DNA from: Bacillota bacterium
GTDB taxonomy: Bacteria; Bacillota; Clostridia; Acetivibrionales; DTU013
DNA: 31,356 nucleotides
Direction: 5' to 3'
NCBI GenBank assembly: GCA_023418915.1
Contig: JAEZYU010000056.1
Span: forward strand, 1 to 31,356
Shown here: positions 1 through 8,080 of the stretch, one piece after another
How positions within the stretch are numbered: the first letter of the stretch is position 1
Layout: every line of letters starts with the position of its first letter
Made by a program: the position numbers and the translations under genes
The notes under the pieces: model-generated
What the model saw: only the letters and a program-made list of their open reading frames with translations
Databases searched by the model: none
What the model was told of the DNA's origin: nothing

Positions 1-281
1 AATGGCGCTGGCATCCCTGCCCCTCGACCGCATCCCGCTTATGAACTGGGAATGGCAGCACCGTTTGTGGAGGTTGTGTTTCCTTCTCCAAAGCCCTGCT
101 GTCAGACGGTCAGTCGATGGGCTGGAAATGCTTTACCCGTGAGATACGACATCTTAGCTCATCTCATATTCTCTTTATGTAGGGAGCACCATCATCCGTA
201 CTTGAGAAGCACAACCGGAATAAATGGGGCTGGCATCCCTGCCCCTCGACCGCATCCCGCTTATGAACTGGGAATGGCAGC
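1..281. repeat. 59-bp direct repeat, 222 bp apart
   Basis: A 59-bp block at 1-59 recurs at 223-281 with a single visible mismatch (C at 6 against G at 228). The flanks after the two copies differ. The first copy starts at the window edge, so the repeat may extend upstream and the unit may be a 222-bp tandem repeat. The open frame at 52-303 spans both copies and has no recognisable domain, so I do not call it a gene. Confidence 0.85.
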
Positions 282-320
282 GTCCTTCAGAATGTTTACA
301 TAATGTGAGACATAGTGAAC

Positions 321-470
321 TGGACAAAAAATCGAGTTTGGGACAAAAAATCAGGTAAAAAATGATTTAAATCCATGATTATTTTACATAATATGGGCTT
401 ATATTGTATTATTATGCTCAAATCATACATAATAATATTGCTGGGTGTCCCATAGTCGATTTTTTGTCCA
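321..470. mobile_element. 150-bp MITE-like element with 24-bp terminal inverted repeats
   Basis: The left end (321-344, starting TGGACAAAAAATCGA) and the right end (447-470) are inverted copies matching at 22 of 24 positions. The interior is very AT-rich and has no coding capacity. Just inside the left end a second GGGACAAAAAATC motif repeats part of the terminus, so a possible binding site is doubled. The ends are 5'-TG...CA-3', as in IS3 and IS21 family elements, but no transposase is present and I see no clear target duplication. Related ends recur at 23704-23808 and in the array at 30514-31356. A non-autonomous transposable element is the simplest reading; a structured RNA is the alternative. 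Confidence 0.65.
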
Positions 471-531
471 TTATCAAGACACAACAGCTGATATGCGGTT
501 ACCATTCAATCCGCTTTACTTCGCTTCACCC

Positions 532-694
532 TATAACTCACCTATAAGCCGCTCTATAACTCACCTATAAGTCGCTCTATAACTCGCCTTTAAGCCTCCC
601 TATAACTCGCCTTTAAGCCTCCCTATAACTCACCTATAAGTCGCTCTATAACTCGCCTATATGTCCACCCTATAAGTCACCCTATATGTCTACT
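532..694. repeat. 23-bp tandem repeat, about seven copies
   Basis: Units starting TATAACTCRCC begin at 532, 555, 578, 601, 624, 647 and 671. The first six are 23-24 bp and the last is degenerate. Each unit is itself an imperfect dimer of about 11-12 bp (TATAACTCACC then TATAAGTCGCTC). Copies 2 and 5 are identical, and copies 3 and 4 are identical. The array ends about 20 bp before the -35 box of the carboxypeptidase gene. No reading frame is kept through the array. Confidence 0.9.
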
Positions 695-714
695 CCTGTG
701 TGACCGTTAGCGTC

Positions 715-743
715 TTGAAACAACTGCCGATAAATGTTAAAAT
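715..743 (+). promoter_or_regulatory. Sigma-A-type promoter of the D,D-carboxypeptidase gene
   Basis: TTGAAA (715-720) and TAAAAT (738-743) are separated by 17 bp, close to the vegetative consensus. Transcription would start near 750, about 60 bp before the ATG at 812. Confidence 0.6.
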
Positions 744-747
744 GTGA

Positions 748-768
748 TTGATGCAGTATTTGCATCAA
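748..768 (+). promoter_or_regulatory. Perfect inverted repeat at the predicted transcription start
   Basis: TTGATGCA (748-755) and TGCATCAA (761-768) are perfect inverted repeats around a 5-bp spacer. The site starts 5 bp after the -10 box, over the expected transcription start, so it could be a repressor operator or a small 5'-UTR hairpin. No cognate regulator can be named. Confidence 0.5.
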
Positions 769-811
769 GAATAAACAAATAATACTAAAGACTAATACAA
801 CCGGAGAACCT

Positions 812-2167
812 ATGAAGAAGCTGATCCATAATTTGCTATACCTATTGATCATAACAACTCTGATCCTATCCACTGCTATACCTGTCAATGCTGATTCAGT
901 GAACATATCGGACAGTGACACATCCTACGTACTCATAGATTCAAAAACAGGCAGGGTGCTTGCAGAGCAAAATGCAGATGCACAGATACGTCCCGCCAGC
1001 CTTACAAAAATACTAACTGCCATCGTAGCACTGGAAAACGGCGATATGCAGCAGGAAATGAAGGTATCGCAGCAAGCCGTATATGACATCGGAAAAGGCG
1101 GTATGAACATTGGCATCATGGCAGGGGAAACGGGACTAACGCTCGAGAACATGCTCAATGTTATGCTGATCAAGTCCGCCAATGAAACTGCCAATATAAT
1201 AGCCGAAAATCTGGCCCCTTCCCGCAGCGAATACATTGATGTAATGAATCAGAGAGCTAAGGAGCTAGGTGCCGAAAGCACATTCTTTGTTAATCCCTCG
1301 GGAAAGGACACAGAAAAGGAAGATGCTGATCATTTCACCACTGCAGGAGATATAGCAATAATGGCTCGTCACGCCATGACTATCCCCGAATTCAGGAAGA
1401 TCGCAGCAACGGAGTACTACGAAGGGATGCCGGTCACAAATAAACATGACCAGTGGGATCCTCTCAGGAATACCAACAAATTCCTCTGGTATGACAATAC
1501 ATACTCCTATACCCTGAATGGGGAGGATCATGAATACACCGTAATAGGCATGAAAACCGGCTATACTGCGGCAGCAGGCAATAATCTGGTTATTGCTGCG
1601 ACCGGAGAAGATGGTATGGAGCTGATATGTGTCGTCATGCACGTGATGCACGCCAACAAGGTTTACGGCTATGCCTCTGAATTGCTTCGCTATGGCTTTG
1701 AAAACTACACAATGCAAAAAATCACAGAAGCCGGTCTGCCGGTAAAGTCCGTTGTCGTTGAAGGGTCCGAAGGCAATAACAATATACTTGAGCTTAATAC
1801 ACAATCAGACTTTAGTGCGGTACTCCCCTTCGATACAGAAAATTCGAGCATTGAATCCACAATAGAAATCGAGGCTGGCATAAAGGCACCTGTAAACAAA
1901 GGCGATGTGCTTGGATACATCGAATATTCCAGCGGCGGTGAAATACTGGGGAGAGTCAGCCTCGCAGCCGCCAGATCTGTTAAAAAAGCGCCTGAAGCAA
2001 ACGCAGAGATAACCGCTATAGATGAACAGGAACCCGAAATGCCCTATTCTTACATTATTCTGGCAGTTCTTCTCGCAGCAAGCGGCTTTCTTATACTAAG
2101 AACAGTACTGAAAAAAATCTCCAGACGGCTGAAAAAGAAGAGGTACGAGCAACGATATTATCGCTGA
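812..2167 (+). CDS. D-alanyl-D-alanine carboxypeptidase (PBP5/DacA/DacF family)
   Basis: The product (451 aa) is a serine-type low-molecular-weight penicillin-binding protein. Such enzymes remove the terminal D-Ala from peptidoglycan stem peptides outside the membrane and so limit cross-linking. An N-terminal hydrophobic signal segment (about 4-27) is followed by all three catalytic motifs: S63-L-T-K66, S122-A-N124 and K248-T-G250. A PBP5-type C-terminal domain follows, then a hydrophobic segment near 412-431 and a basic tail, so the protein is probably anchored at its C-terminus by a true membrane span. A GGAG Shine-Dalgarno lies just before the ATG, and a good promoter precedes it. It converges on the ligase/FemX/flippase cluster, a context consistent with peptidoglycan maturation. 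The family is clear; the paralogue (vegetative or sporulation type) is not. Confidence 0.93.
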   Translation: MKKLIHNLLYLLIITTLILSTAIPVNADSVNISDSDTSYVLIDSKTGRVLAEQNADAQIRPASLTKILTAIVALENGDMQQEMKVSQQAVYDIGKGGMNIGIMAGETGLTLENMLNVMLIKSANETANIIAENLAPSRSEYIDVMNQRAKELGAESTFFVNPSGKDTEKEDADHFTTAGDIAIMARHAMTIPEFRKIAATEYYEGMPVTNKHDQWDPLRNTNKFLWYDNTYSYTLNGEDHEYTVIGMKTGYTAAAGNNLVIAATGEDGMELICVVMHVMHANKVYGYASELLRYGFENYTMQKITEAGLPVKSVVVEGSEGNNNILELNTQSDFSAVLPFDTENSSIESTIEIEAGIKAPVNKGDVLGYIEYSSGGEILGRVSLAAARSVKKAPEANAEITAIDEQEPEMPYSYIILAVLLAASGFLILRTVLKKISRRLKKKRYEQRYYR

Positions 2168-2175
2168 AATATTAT

Positions 2176-2256
2176 CATTATAAGCATCGTGCTATCTACA
2201 TAAGCATCGTACCACCAACATCATAAGCACCGTGCCTTCGGTATCATAAGCAAAGC
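2176..2256. repeat. Imperfect ~20-23-bp tandem repeat, four copies
   Basis: The core ATAAGCAYCGTRC recurs at about 2180, 2200, 2223 and, weaker, 2244, in the gap between the converging carboxypeptidase and flippase genes. No clear terminator hairpin with a T-run was found here. Confidence 0.6.
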
Positions 2257-2275
2257 TAATTATCCTGCCATAAAC

Positions 2276-3964
2276 TCACGCCAGATATTTATTAACATAA
2301 GGAATGCCGGAGGTATAATTCAAGATCCTGTGCCCCATTGGAAGACTTTTGATATCGTCAGCAGTGATACCTCCGGCCACGATCATAAGAAGGTAATATA
2401 TCAGGCCGCCGACAATTATTGCCGCCCCGCCACATAAAACATTCAGCAAGAAAGCTGATTTAATAAACCATTCAGTCATGAATATGAAGCCATGATATAT
2501 CAGGAACACAAGCAGCCCCATTATGATCGATACGCTCAGAGGCCTGTTAAACAGCTTTTTAACATTCAGCCTCACTCCTGCATATTTTTTAATGGCTCTG
2601 TAATTCATGACTGCGGCAAAAATGTAGCATACTGCATTTCCTATGATCGCACCCTTTATATTAATTGGTCTGACTGCTATCAGCGTATAGTTTACGATCA
2701 GCTTCAGAACCAGTCCGATCACCATATGGATCGTAGGTATATATGTTTTGCCAATCCCCTGAAGTACAGAGGTCTGTATCGATACGAGCGAGATCAGCAC
2801 CAGCGTCCATGAACCCATCATCAGCAGATCCCAGCCGTCCGGCGATCTGGGAAACAGCATGTTGACTATCGGCTTTGCCATGGCAGTCAAACCGACAGCT
2901 GCCGGTACTGCTATCATCAATATCGTCTTGAAGGCCTTTGATATTCTCCTGTATAGCAAAACTCTGTCATTTACCGCATCAGCCGCAGATATGGATGGAA
3001 GGATGGCAGTTGCAAGCGCCGTAGCAAAAGCAACCGGAATAAACAGCACCCTGGTATACTGCATAGCCAAAATACCATACATGCTCGTGGCCTCAAACTC
3101 ATTGAAACCTGCAACAAGCAGCCTCGATTTAGTATTTATCACATCTATCAACTGAGTAGCGTATACGGTCACAGCACCTAATGTTATAGGAACAGCCAGC
3201 TTTATGATTCTCTTCAGTATGAATGACACTGAATATTCTGGATCATCTGTAATTGATTGCCTTAGTTCTTTAATTATACCTGCCTTCTTTTTAATAAACG
3301 TCCTGTACAGGTACGCCGCACTTGCAAGCGCTCCAACCGATGTGCCGACTGTAGCACCCGCCGCAGCGTATTTAACGGCCTCTGTGAATATCATGTCGCC
3401 CGTGAAGCCCTGACCGGCGGCGATTTTTGCGCCATATTGATACATAAGCCACGCAAATATCACAGTTAGCGCTGAGTTGACTGCCTGCTCAATGATCTGG
3501 GATATGCTGGTCGGCACCATGTTGGATCTGCCCTGGAAATAGCCCCTGAATATACAGGATATGGATGTAAAAATCATGGCAGGAGATAATGCGAATATAG
3601 TCCAGTACGATTCCGGCGAATGCATCATATTGGACATGGGACCTGCTAAAACAGCAGTCAGTACACTGGTGAACAAGCCCGCCGATATCAGCAGTACACT
3701 CGATACCTTCAAGGTTTTGTAGGATAGATCGTACTTTGAAGACGCCAGCTGTTCAGATATTATTTTCGACAGTGCAATAGGTATACCGGTATTAGTTATA
3801 ACGAATACCAGCTGGTAAAGCTTAAAACCCTGTTCATATATCCCGTTTCCGTAATTGCCCAGTATAAGCGTGACAATAGGTACATAAAGGACACCAAGCA
3901 TTTTATTGATAATGCTCGCAGCACTTAATACGGTAAACCCCTTTGTACTAGATTGTTTATCCAT
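2276..3964 (-). CDS. MurJ/SpoVB-type lipid II flippase (MOP/MATE superfamily)
   Basis: This is a 562-aa polytopic membrane protein whose many hydrophobic segments run the whole length. The segment around residues 135-160 (FRGYFQGRSNM followed by SQIIEQ) is typical of the SpoVB/YtgP/MurJ branch of the MOP superfamily. Members move undecaprenyl-linked precursors such as lipid II across the cytoplasmic membrane. The gene begins 5 bp after the stop of the FemX-type gene, so the two are almost surely co-transcribed, and a flippase fits as the step after bridge addition. The Shine-Dalgarno is weak (AGTAAG-like), suggesting translational coupling. An O-antigen or teichuronic-acid flippase is the main alternative. 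Confidence 0.85.
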   Translation of the reverse strand: MDKQSSTKGFTVLSAASIINKMLGVLYVPIVTLILGNYGNGIYEQGFKLYQLVFVITNTGIPIALSKIISEQLASSKYDLSYKTLKVSSVLLISAGLFTSVLTAVLAGPMSNMMHSPESYWTIFALSPAMIFTSISCIFRGYFQGRSNMVPTSISQIIEQAVNSALTVIFAWLMYQYGAKIAAGQGFTGDMIFTEAVKYAAAGATVGTSVGALASAAYLYRTFIKKKAGIIKELRQSITDDPEYSVSFILKRIIKLAVPITLGAVTVYATQLIDVINTKSRLLVAGFNEFEATSMYGILAMQYTRVLFIPVAFATALATAILPSISAADAVNDRVLLYRRISKAFKTILMIAVPAAVGLTAMAKPIVNMLFPRSPDGWDLLMMGSWTLVLISLVSIQTSVLQGIGKTYIPTIHMVIGLVLKLIVNYTLIAVRPINIKGAIIGNAVCYIFAAVMNYRAIKKYAGVRLNVKKLFNRPLSVSIIMGLLVFLIYHGFIFMTEWFIKSAFLLNVLCGGAAIIVGGLIYYLLMIVAGGITADDIKSLPMGHRILNYTSGIPYVNKYLA

Positions 3965-3969
3965 TGTTC

Positions 3970-5067
3970 TTACTTTCTTTTATAAATTTTTCTTCTCAGC
4001 TCTCGGAAGGCAGTTATACCCTTCTCAGCAAAAAAGTTGACCATCGGGTTGAATACATAGTCCAGCATCCCGATGAATTCAGTGAATTTTCCCTTGAACC
4101 CTACCTTGAATTTATACAGCCCGTACATAGGGTTGCTTTCGTCAATATTTCCCGGCACTCCTCTGAAGTCGTATATATCACAGCCCGATTCATGCGCCCA
4201 TTTGATCATATTCCACTGCAAAAGATAATTGGGCATCAGATTGCGATGCTCATTTATACTGGCTCCATACAAATACCAGCATTTATTGCCGTAAAGAATA
4301 GCAATGGTACCTGCGATAGGTTTATCTTCGTAACTTGCGATAAAAACCCTAAGATGGTCCGGCGACAGGCAATCGAACACCTTTTCATAATACTCTCTGC
4401 TCCTGACTACAAAATTGTCGCGAATGCCTGTCTCGACGATCATTTGATAAAAAGCGGCCACATCTTCTCTAGTACCGATCTTTATTTTTACGCCCTTCCT
4501 CTCGGCCAGCCTGATGTTGTAGCGTACCTTGTGATGGAAATCGGCCATGAGCTGCTCTTCTGTCTTGTCCCTGAGATCCAGCCTGAAAACGAACCTGGGC
4601 TGGATGCCCTCATAGTTCTTCAGGCCTCTTGACACCCTAAACCCCAGTTTCTTCACTATTTCCTCGAATTGTGTATCCTCAACCTCTATATCCGGATCCA
4701 TTTTCAGCACATAGCTGCGATGCTTTTTTGCCAATTCCCTGCACTTCTCCAGCAATGCTTTAAGAGCAGCCTCATCGTGGGGATCGCATACAGGCCCCCG
4801 AGGTGAATACATCATAGAAAATGGAAGTACGGGAATCCTCCTTATAAGAACGCTCATAGACCCTTTTATATTCCCGTTCTCATCCTCAACCGTCACTACC
4901 TCATTCTTCCAGAAGGACTTTATTTCAGCCCATTGAGGGGATTGCATAAAATGACCCTTTGGATGCGACTGAAGAAACTGCTCATACTTTTCGGCTGTAT
5001 TGTCAGAACCGCTCATTGCCTTTGGTTTTCCTTTTATAGAATTATCAGAGTTGTTCATTTGCTTCAC
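3970..5067 (-). CDS. FemX/FemAB-family peptidoglycan bridge aminoacyltransferase
   Basis: The 365-aa product matches the FemABX (lipid II:glycine glycyltransferase, MurM-like) family. These GNAT-fold cytoplasmic enzymes transfer an amino acid from aminoacyl-tRNA to the stem peptide of a peptidoglycan precursor. Family features seen are FMQSPQWAEIK near the N-terminus, FHHKVRYNIRLAERKGV in the middle, the FIASYEDKPIAGTI strand, and a C-terminal YDFRGVPG plus GLYKFKVGFKGKF segment. No tRNA-synthetase-like coiled-coil insert is obvious. GGGGTG precedes the ATG at 5067. It sits between the ATP-grasp ligase (145 bp upstream) and the flippase (5 bp downstream). The donor amino acid cannot be read from sequence. 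Confidence 0.88.
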   Translation of the reverse strand: MKQMNNSDNSIKGKPKAMSGSDNTAEKYEQFLQSHPKGHFMQSPQWAEIKSFWKNEVVTVEDENGNIKGSMSVLIRRIPVLPFSMMYSPRGPVCDPHDEAALKALLEKCRELAKKHRSYVLKMDPDIEVEDTQFEEIVKKLGFRVSRGLKNYEGIQPRFVFRLDLRDKTEEQLMADFHHKVRYNIRLAERKGVKIKIGTREDVAAFYQMIVETGIRDNFVVRSREYYEKVFDCLSPDHLRVFIASYEDKPIAGTIAILYGNKCWYLYGASINEHRNLMPNYLLQWNMIKWAHESGCDIYDFRGVPGNIDESNPMYGLYKFKVGFKGKFTEFIGMLDYVFNPMVNFFAEKGITAFRELRRKIYKRK

Positions 5068-5124
5068 CCCATATCATTTAATCTTTCGTATCGCGAATAT
5101 ATGCTGTTTGAAAAGACATATTAG

Positions 5125-5154
5125 CGTTTCTCAGCCTGATGGGCTAAGAATACG
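5125..5154. other. Hairpin between the ligase and FemX-type genes
   Basis: An imperfect stem (core AGCC/GGCT and TTCT/AGAA, one mismatch and one bulge) lies in the 145-bp gap of this minus-strand cluster. There is no T-run on the minus strand, so a processing site or weak attenuator is as likely as a terminator. Confidence 0.35.
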
Positions 5155-5212
5155 TTAAGATGCCGGGGACATATATCGCCTCGTCATACCTGTGACATCT
5201 GCCGCCCTGCAT

Positions 5213-6520
5213 TTATAAATACTTCTTAAACTTCATCCAGTGGCTCATATGTAGTTTATATAAAAACAGCAGCCTTTTTATCCGACTGTCGCCCTTCATA
5301 AATAGGGGATTTGTCACCCTCTTTTGTCTGACGAGCTCCTTCATCTGCCTGATTATGTTTTCGTCCTTTGCATACCTGAAAGCAACACTCAAGGGTATGA
5401 CTGTCCAGAGATTCCTTGCATTTGCGATCGCCAGCTGCTGATCCTTTTTGTATATATGATCTTCGACAACATATCTGGCCAAATTGTTCCCAACTGCTGT
5501 CACATAATAATTGCTGCGTCCCTGTCTCAGATTAACCTCGAGTATTTTGAACCTGCCGTCTCTCTGATCATACTTTATGTCAAATGTCGAAAATCCTGTA
5601 TACCCTATGTTGTCAAGAAAATTTCTCAGTGTCTCCGCCAATGCAGGATCATAATCATTCATCAGCACGGCGGTATTGCCAAGTCCATGAGGCGTATGCT
5701 CCTCCAGGACCACATGTGCCAGCGACATCAGCTTTACCCTTCTGTCACTGCCCGAATAGCATATCATTACCCTCAGGTTTGAGTCCTCACCTGGTATGAA
5801 ATCCTGAATGATCAGCTGATCATCATATCCTGCTCCATATATCTGACTAATAACGCTCTTCAGCTCTTCTTCATTGTCGAGCTTATATACCTTTTTTTGC
5901 GCTGCGAATTCGTGCTGCCAGTACTTGATACCGTCAGACGGCTTTACGACAACGGGGAATCCGAATGGCAGAGTGAAGTTATCGCCCATGGATCTGTCAT
6001 ACACAAATGTACCTGGGTACTCAATGCCATAACGGTCACACATATCGTAGAACTTCAGCTTTGTCAGCAGGCTGTCCATCAGATACTCGTCCACATATGG
6101 AGCTACTGTGTTTTCAGGAAGTCTGTCTCTGTTTTTAATAATTTGTTCTACATAATTGTCACCGCAGCCCATCAAAATGATCTTTTTCTCAGGGTGTAAA
6201 GAAGCGATCCCTCTTATGGTTTTGACGAATGTCTCTGGCATGTCCAGTCCCGGCACCGCACGGAAATCAATTATCCTGCTGTTGCAGCTCGGACCGCTGC
6301 TGACCTTGCCTATCACATAGGATCTGACACCATATGCTTCATAAAATGCTCTGGACATACTGTATGTATTTATATCATTACCAAGTAATACAGGTATGAA
6401 TTCCTTTTCAAGAATCTTCAATGTATGTACCTCTCTCGATCGTGCTTTTGCAGAACGTTGAATGCTGTCAAGTTTTGCATGCATCACGTTCATTTTAGTA
6501 TAACGTGCAGCAAAGTTCAA
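5213..6520 (-). CDS. ATP-grasp carboxylate-amine ligase, D-aspartate-ligase-like
   Basis: The product (435 aa) has an N-terminal Rossmann-like preATP domain (about 40-140), then an ATP-grasp core: FPVVVKPSDG with Lys193, a QDFIPGEDSNLR strand near 239-250, and the metal-binding ILEVNLRQGRSNYY segment (Glu328, Asn330). Length and order match Asl-type D-aspartate ligases, which attach D-Asp to the Lys side chain of the peptidoglycan precursor, but this COG3919-like group also includes ligases with other substrates. It is the first gene of the cluster with the FemX and flippase genes, which supports a wall-precursor substrate. The best frame opens with TTG at 6520, preceded by AGGAAAGG about 12 nt upstream; ATG codons at 6493 and 6484 have no better ribosome site. 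The start is therefore uncertain. Confidence 0.75.
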   Translation of the reverse strand: MNFAARYTKMNVMHAKLDSIQRSAKARSREVHTLKILEKEFIPVLLGNDINTYSMSRAFYEAYGVRSYVIGKVSSGPSCNSRIIDFRAVPGLDMPETFVKTIRGIASLHPEKKIILMGCGDNYVEQIIKNRDRLPENTVAPYVDEYLMDSLLTKLKFYDMCDRYGIEYPGTFVYDRSMGDNFTLPFGFPVVVKPSDGIKYWQHEFAAQKKVYKLDNEEELKSVISQIYGAGYDDQLIIQDFIPGEDSNLRVMICYSGSDRRVKLMSLAHVVLEEHTPHGLGNTAVLMNDYDPALAETLRNFLDNIGYTGFSTFDIKYDQRDGRFKILEVNLRQGRSNYYVTAVGNNLARYVVEDHIYKKDQQLAIANARNLWTVIPLSVAFRYAKDENIIRQMKELVRQKRVTNPLFMKGDSRIKRLLFLYKLHMSHWMKFKKYL

Positions 6521-6648
6521 GTCATATTTCGGCCTTTCCTACTCTACAGCAGTGATGCATACATCAAATTTTCCATATGTTAAGTCTTGCCATAAAATCC
6601 CTGATACATTACTATTTATATAGGAATATTTGCGGAGGTGACAGTTAC

Positions 6649-8067
6649 ATGCTCAAGCCCTTCAAGCTCCCTGACGGCTTTCTCATGGGCAGCGCCACAG
6701 CAGCCACACAGATAGAGGGAGGCGACAGGAACAACAACTGGTATGCCTGGTGTGAAAAAGGCAGGATAATCGATGGAAGCACTTGCCTTCGAGCAAATGA
6801 TCATTGGAACAGATATGCCGAAGACATCATACTGATGAAAAACCTCAACCACAGGTTATACCGAATGGGACTGGAATGGAGCCGCATCGAGCCTGAAAAA
6901 GGCAAATTCGACGATGCAGTCATGTCCCGATACCGCAAAGAACTGCAGCTGCTTATTAAAAACGGTATACGACCGCTGGTTACACTTCATCATTTTTCAC
7001 ACCCATTATGGTTTTGTGAGGAGGGCGAGTTTGAAACTGAAAAAGCTGTATACTATTTTGAACGGTATGTTAGATATGTCGTCGAAAAAATTGGTGATAT
7101 AGTAAGTGAGTACATCACAATAAACGAACCCAATGTTTATGTGACAAGCGGTTATTATACAGGTGAATGGCCTCCCGGGAAAAGGGACCTCAAGCTGGCC
7201 ATGAAAGTATACAAAAATATGGCATTGTGTCATATAGCTGCTTACAAGGCTATCCACGAAATACGGGAGGCCAGAGGCTTTGAAACAGCCTATGCAGATG
7301 CGCCATGCAAAGATAGCAGAGACAGCAGAGTAATTGCAGTGTCCGGATCAGCCGGTACAGACGAAATAACATACGGTACAGACGAAATAACATGCGGTAC
7401 AGTCGAAGCAACAGCGGACACAAGAACCATGGTCGGGGTAGCGAACCATCTGCGGGTCTTTGACCCATATTCAAAAAGCCCCCTTGACCTCCTGACCTCA
7501 AAAGTAATGTGTTGGCTGTTCCAGGGTGCGATAATAAAATCAATGACTTCCGGCAGGCTCAGATTCCCGCTGGGCTTCGGTGCACCGATGGGTACCGGGA
7601 GATATTATGACTTCATCGGAATAAACTACTATTCCCGCAGCGCAGTCAGATTCAAAGGCTTCAAAAATGATGTCATGCCCGGAACCCTGCGGAATGACCT
7701 TGATTGGGAGATCTATCCCGAAGGCCTTTATAAGCTGTGCAGGGAGTTCTACAAAAAATACAGGGCTCCGATCTGGATCACTGAAAATGGCACCTGCGAC
7801 CAAAATGATTCATTCAGAGCCCGGTACATATATGACCATCTTTACGAGATACACAGGCTGCGTAAAGAAGGTATTCCTGTTGAAAGATACTACCACTGGA
7901 CCCTCATGGACAATTTCGAATGGATCGAGGGTGAATCAGCACGTTTTGGCCTGGTACATGTAGATTTTAATACACAGCAGCGTACCTTGAGAAACAGCGG
8001 CAAATTCTACGCAGAAATATGCCGTTCCAATGAAATAACGGAAGAAATGATAAAAGAATATCTCTGA
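6649..8067 (+). CDS. Glycoside hydrolase family 1 (beta-glucosidase or 6-phospho-beta-glucosidase)
   Basis: The 472-aa product carries family GH1 signatures: GFLMGSATAATQIEGG at the N-terminus, TINEPN with the acid/base Glu160, and ITENG with the nucleophile Glu379. No signal peptide is seen, so it works on imported di- or oligosaccharides in the cytoplasm. The start at 6649 is chosen because GGAGGTG (6634-6640) sits 8 nt before it; the longer frame from 6577 adds 24 residues without support. An insertion in the region between the two catalytic motifs (about residues 236-256) is a threefold 7-residue repeat, GTDEITY-like, encoded by a 21-bp tandem duplication. The gene is divergent from the ligase cluster and has no sugar transporter beside it. 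The substrate is not decided. Confidence 0.9.
   Translation: MLKPFKLPDGFLMGSATAATQIEGGDRNNNWYAWCEKGRIIDGSTCLRANDHWNRYAEDIILMKNLNHRLYRMGLEWSRIEPEKGKFDDAVMSRYRKELQLLIKNGIRPLVTLHHFSHPLWFCEEGEFETEKAVYYFERYVRYVVEKIGDIVSEYITINEPNVYVTSGYYTGEWPPGKRDLKLAMKVYKNMALCHIAAYKAIHEIREARGFETAYADAPCKDSRDSRVIAVSGSAGTDEITYGTDEITCGTVEATADTRTMVGVANHLRVFDPYSKSPLDLLTSKVMCWLFQGAIIKSMTSGRLRFPLGFGAPMGTGRYYDFIGINYYSRSAVRFKGFKNDVMPGTLRNDLDWEIYPEGLYKLCREFYKKYRAPIWITENGTCDQNDSFRARYIYDHLYEIHRLRKEGIPVERYYHWTLMDNFEWIEGESARFGLVHVDFNTQQRTLRNSGKFYAEICRSNEITEEMIKEYL
7354..7416 (+). repeat. 21-bp tandem repeat (x3) inside the GH1 gene
   Basis: Units at 7354-7374, 7375-7395 and 7396-7416 start GGTACAG. The first two differ by one base and the third has drifted. 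The 21-bp length keeps the reading frame and adds 7-residue steps to a loop far from both catalytic motifs. Confidence 0.9.
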
Positions 8068-8080
8068 TCAAGAATGCAGC

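Noticed and set aside
52..303. 83-codon plus-strand frame in the 222-bp repeat region
   Set aside because: Composition is set by the repeat, there is no Shine-Dalgarno and no recognisable motif.
321..344. Doubled GGACAAAAAATC as a plasmid-type iteron origin
   Set aside because: Only two units, no replication initiator gene, and the inverted partner at 447-470 fits an element end better.
532..694. 23-bp repeat as a CRISPR array
   Set aside because: The units are directly adjacent without unique spacers and there are no cas genes.
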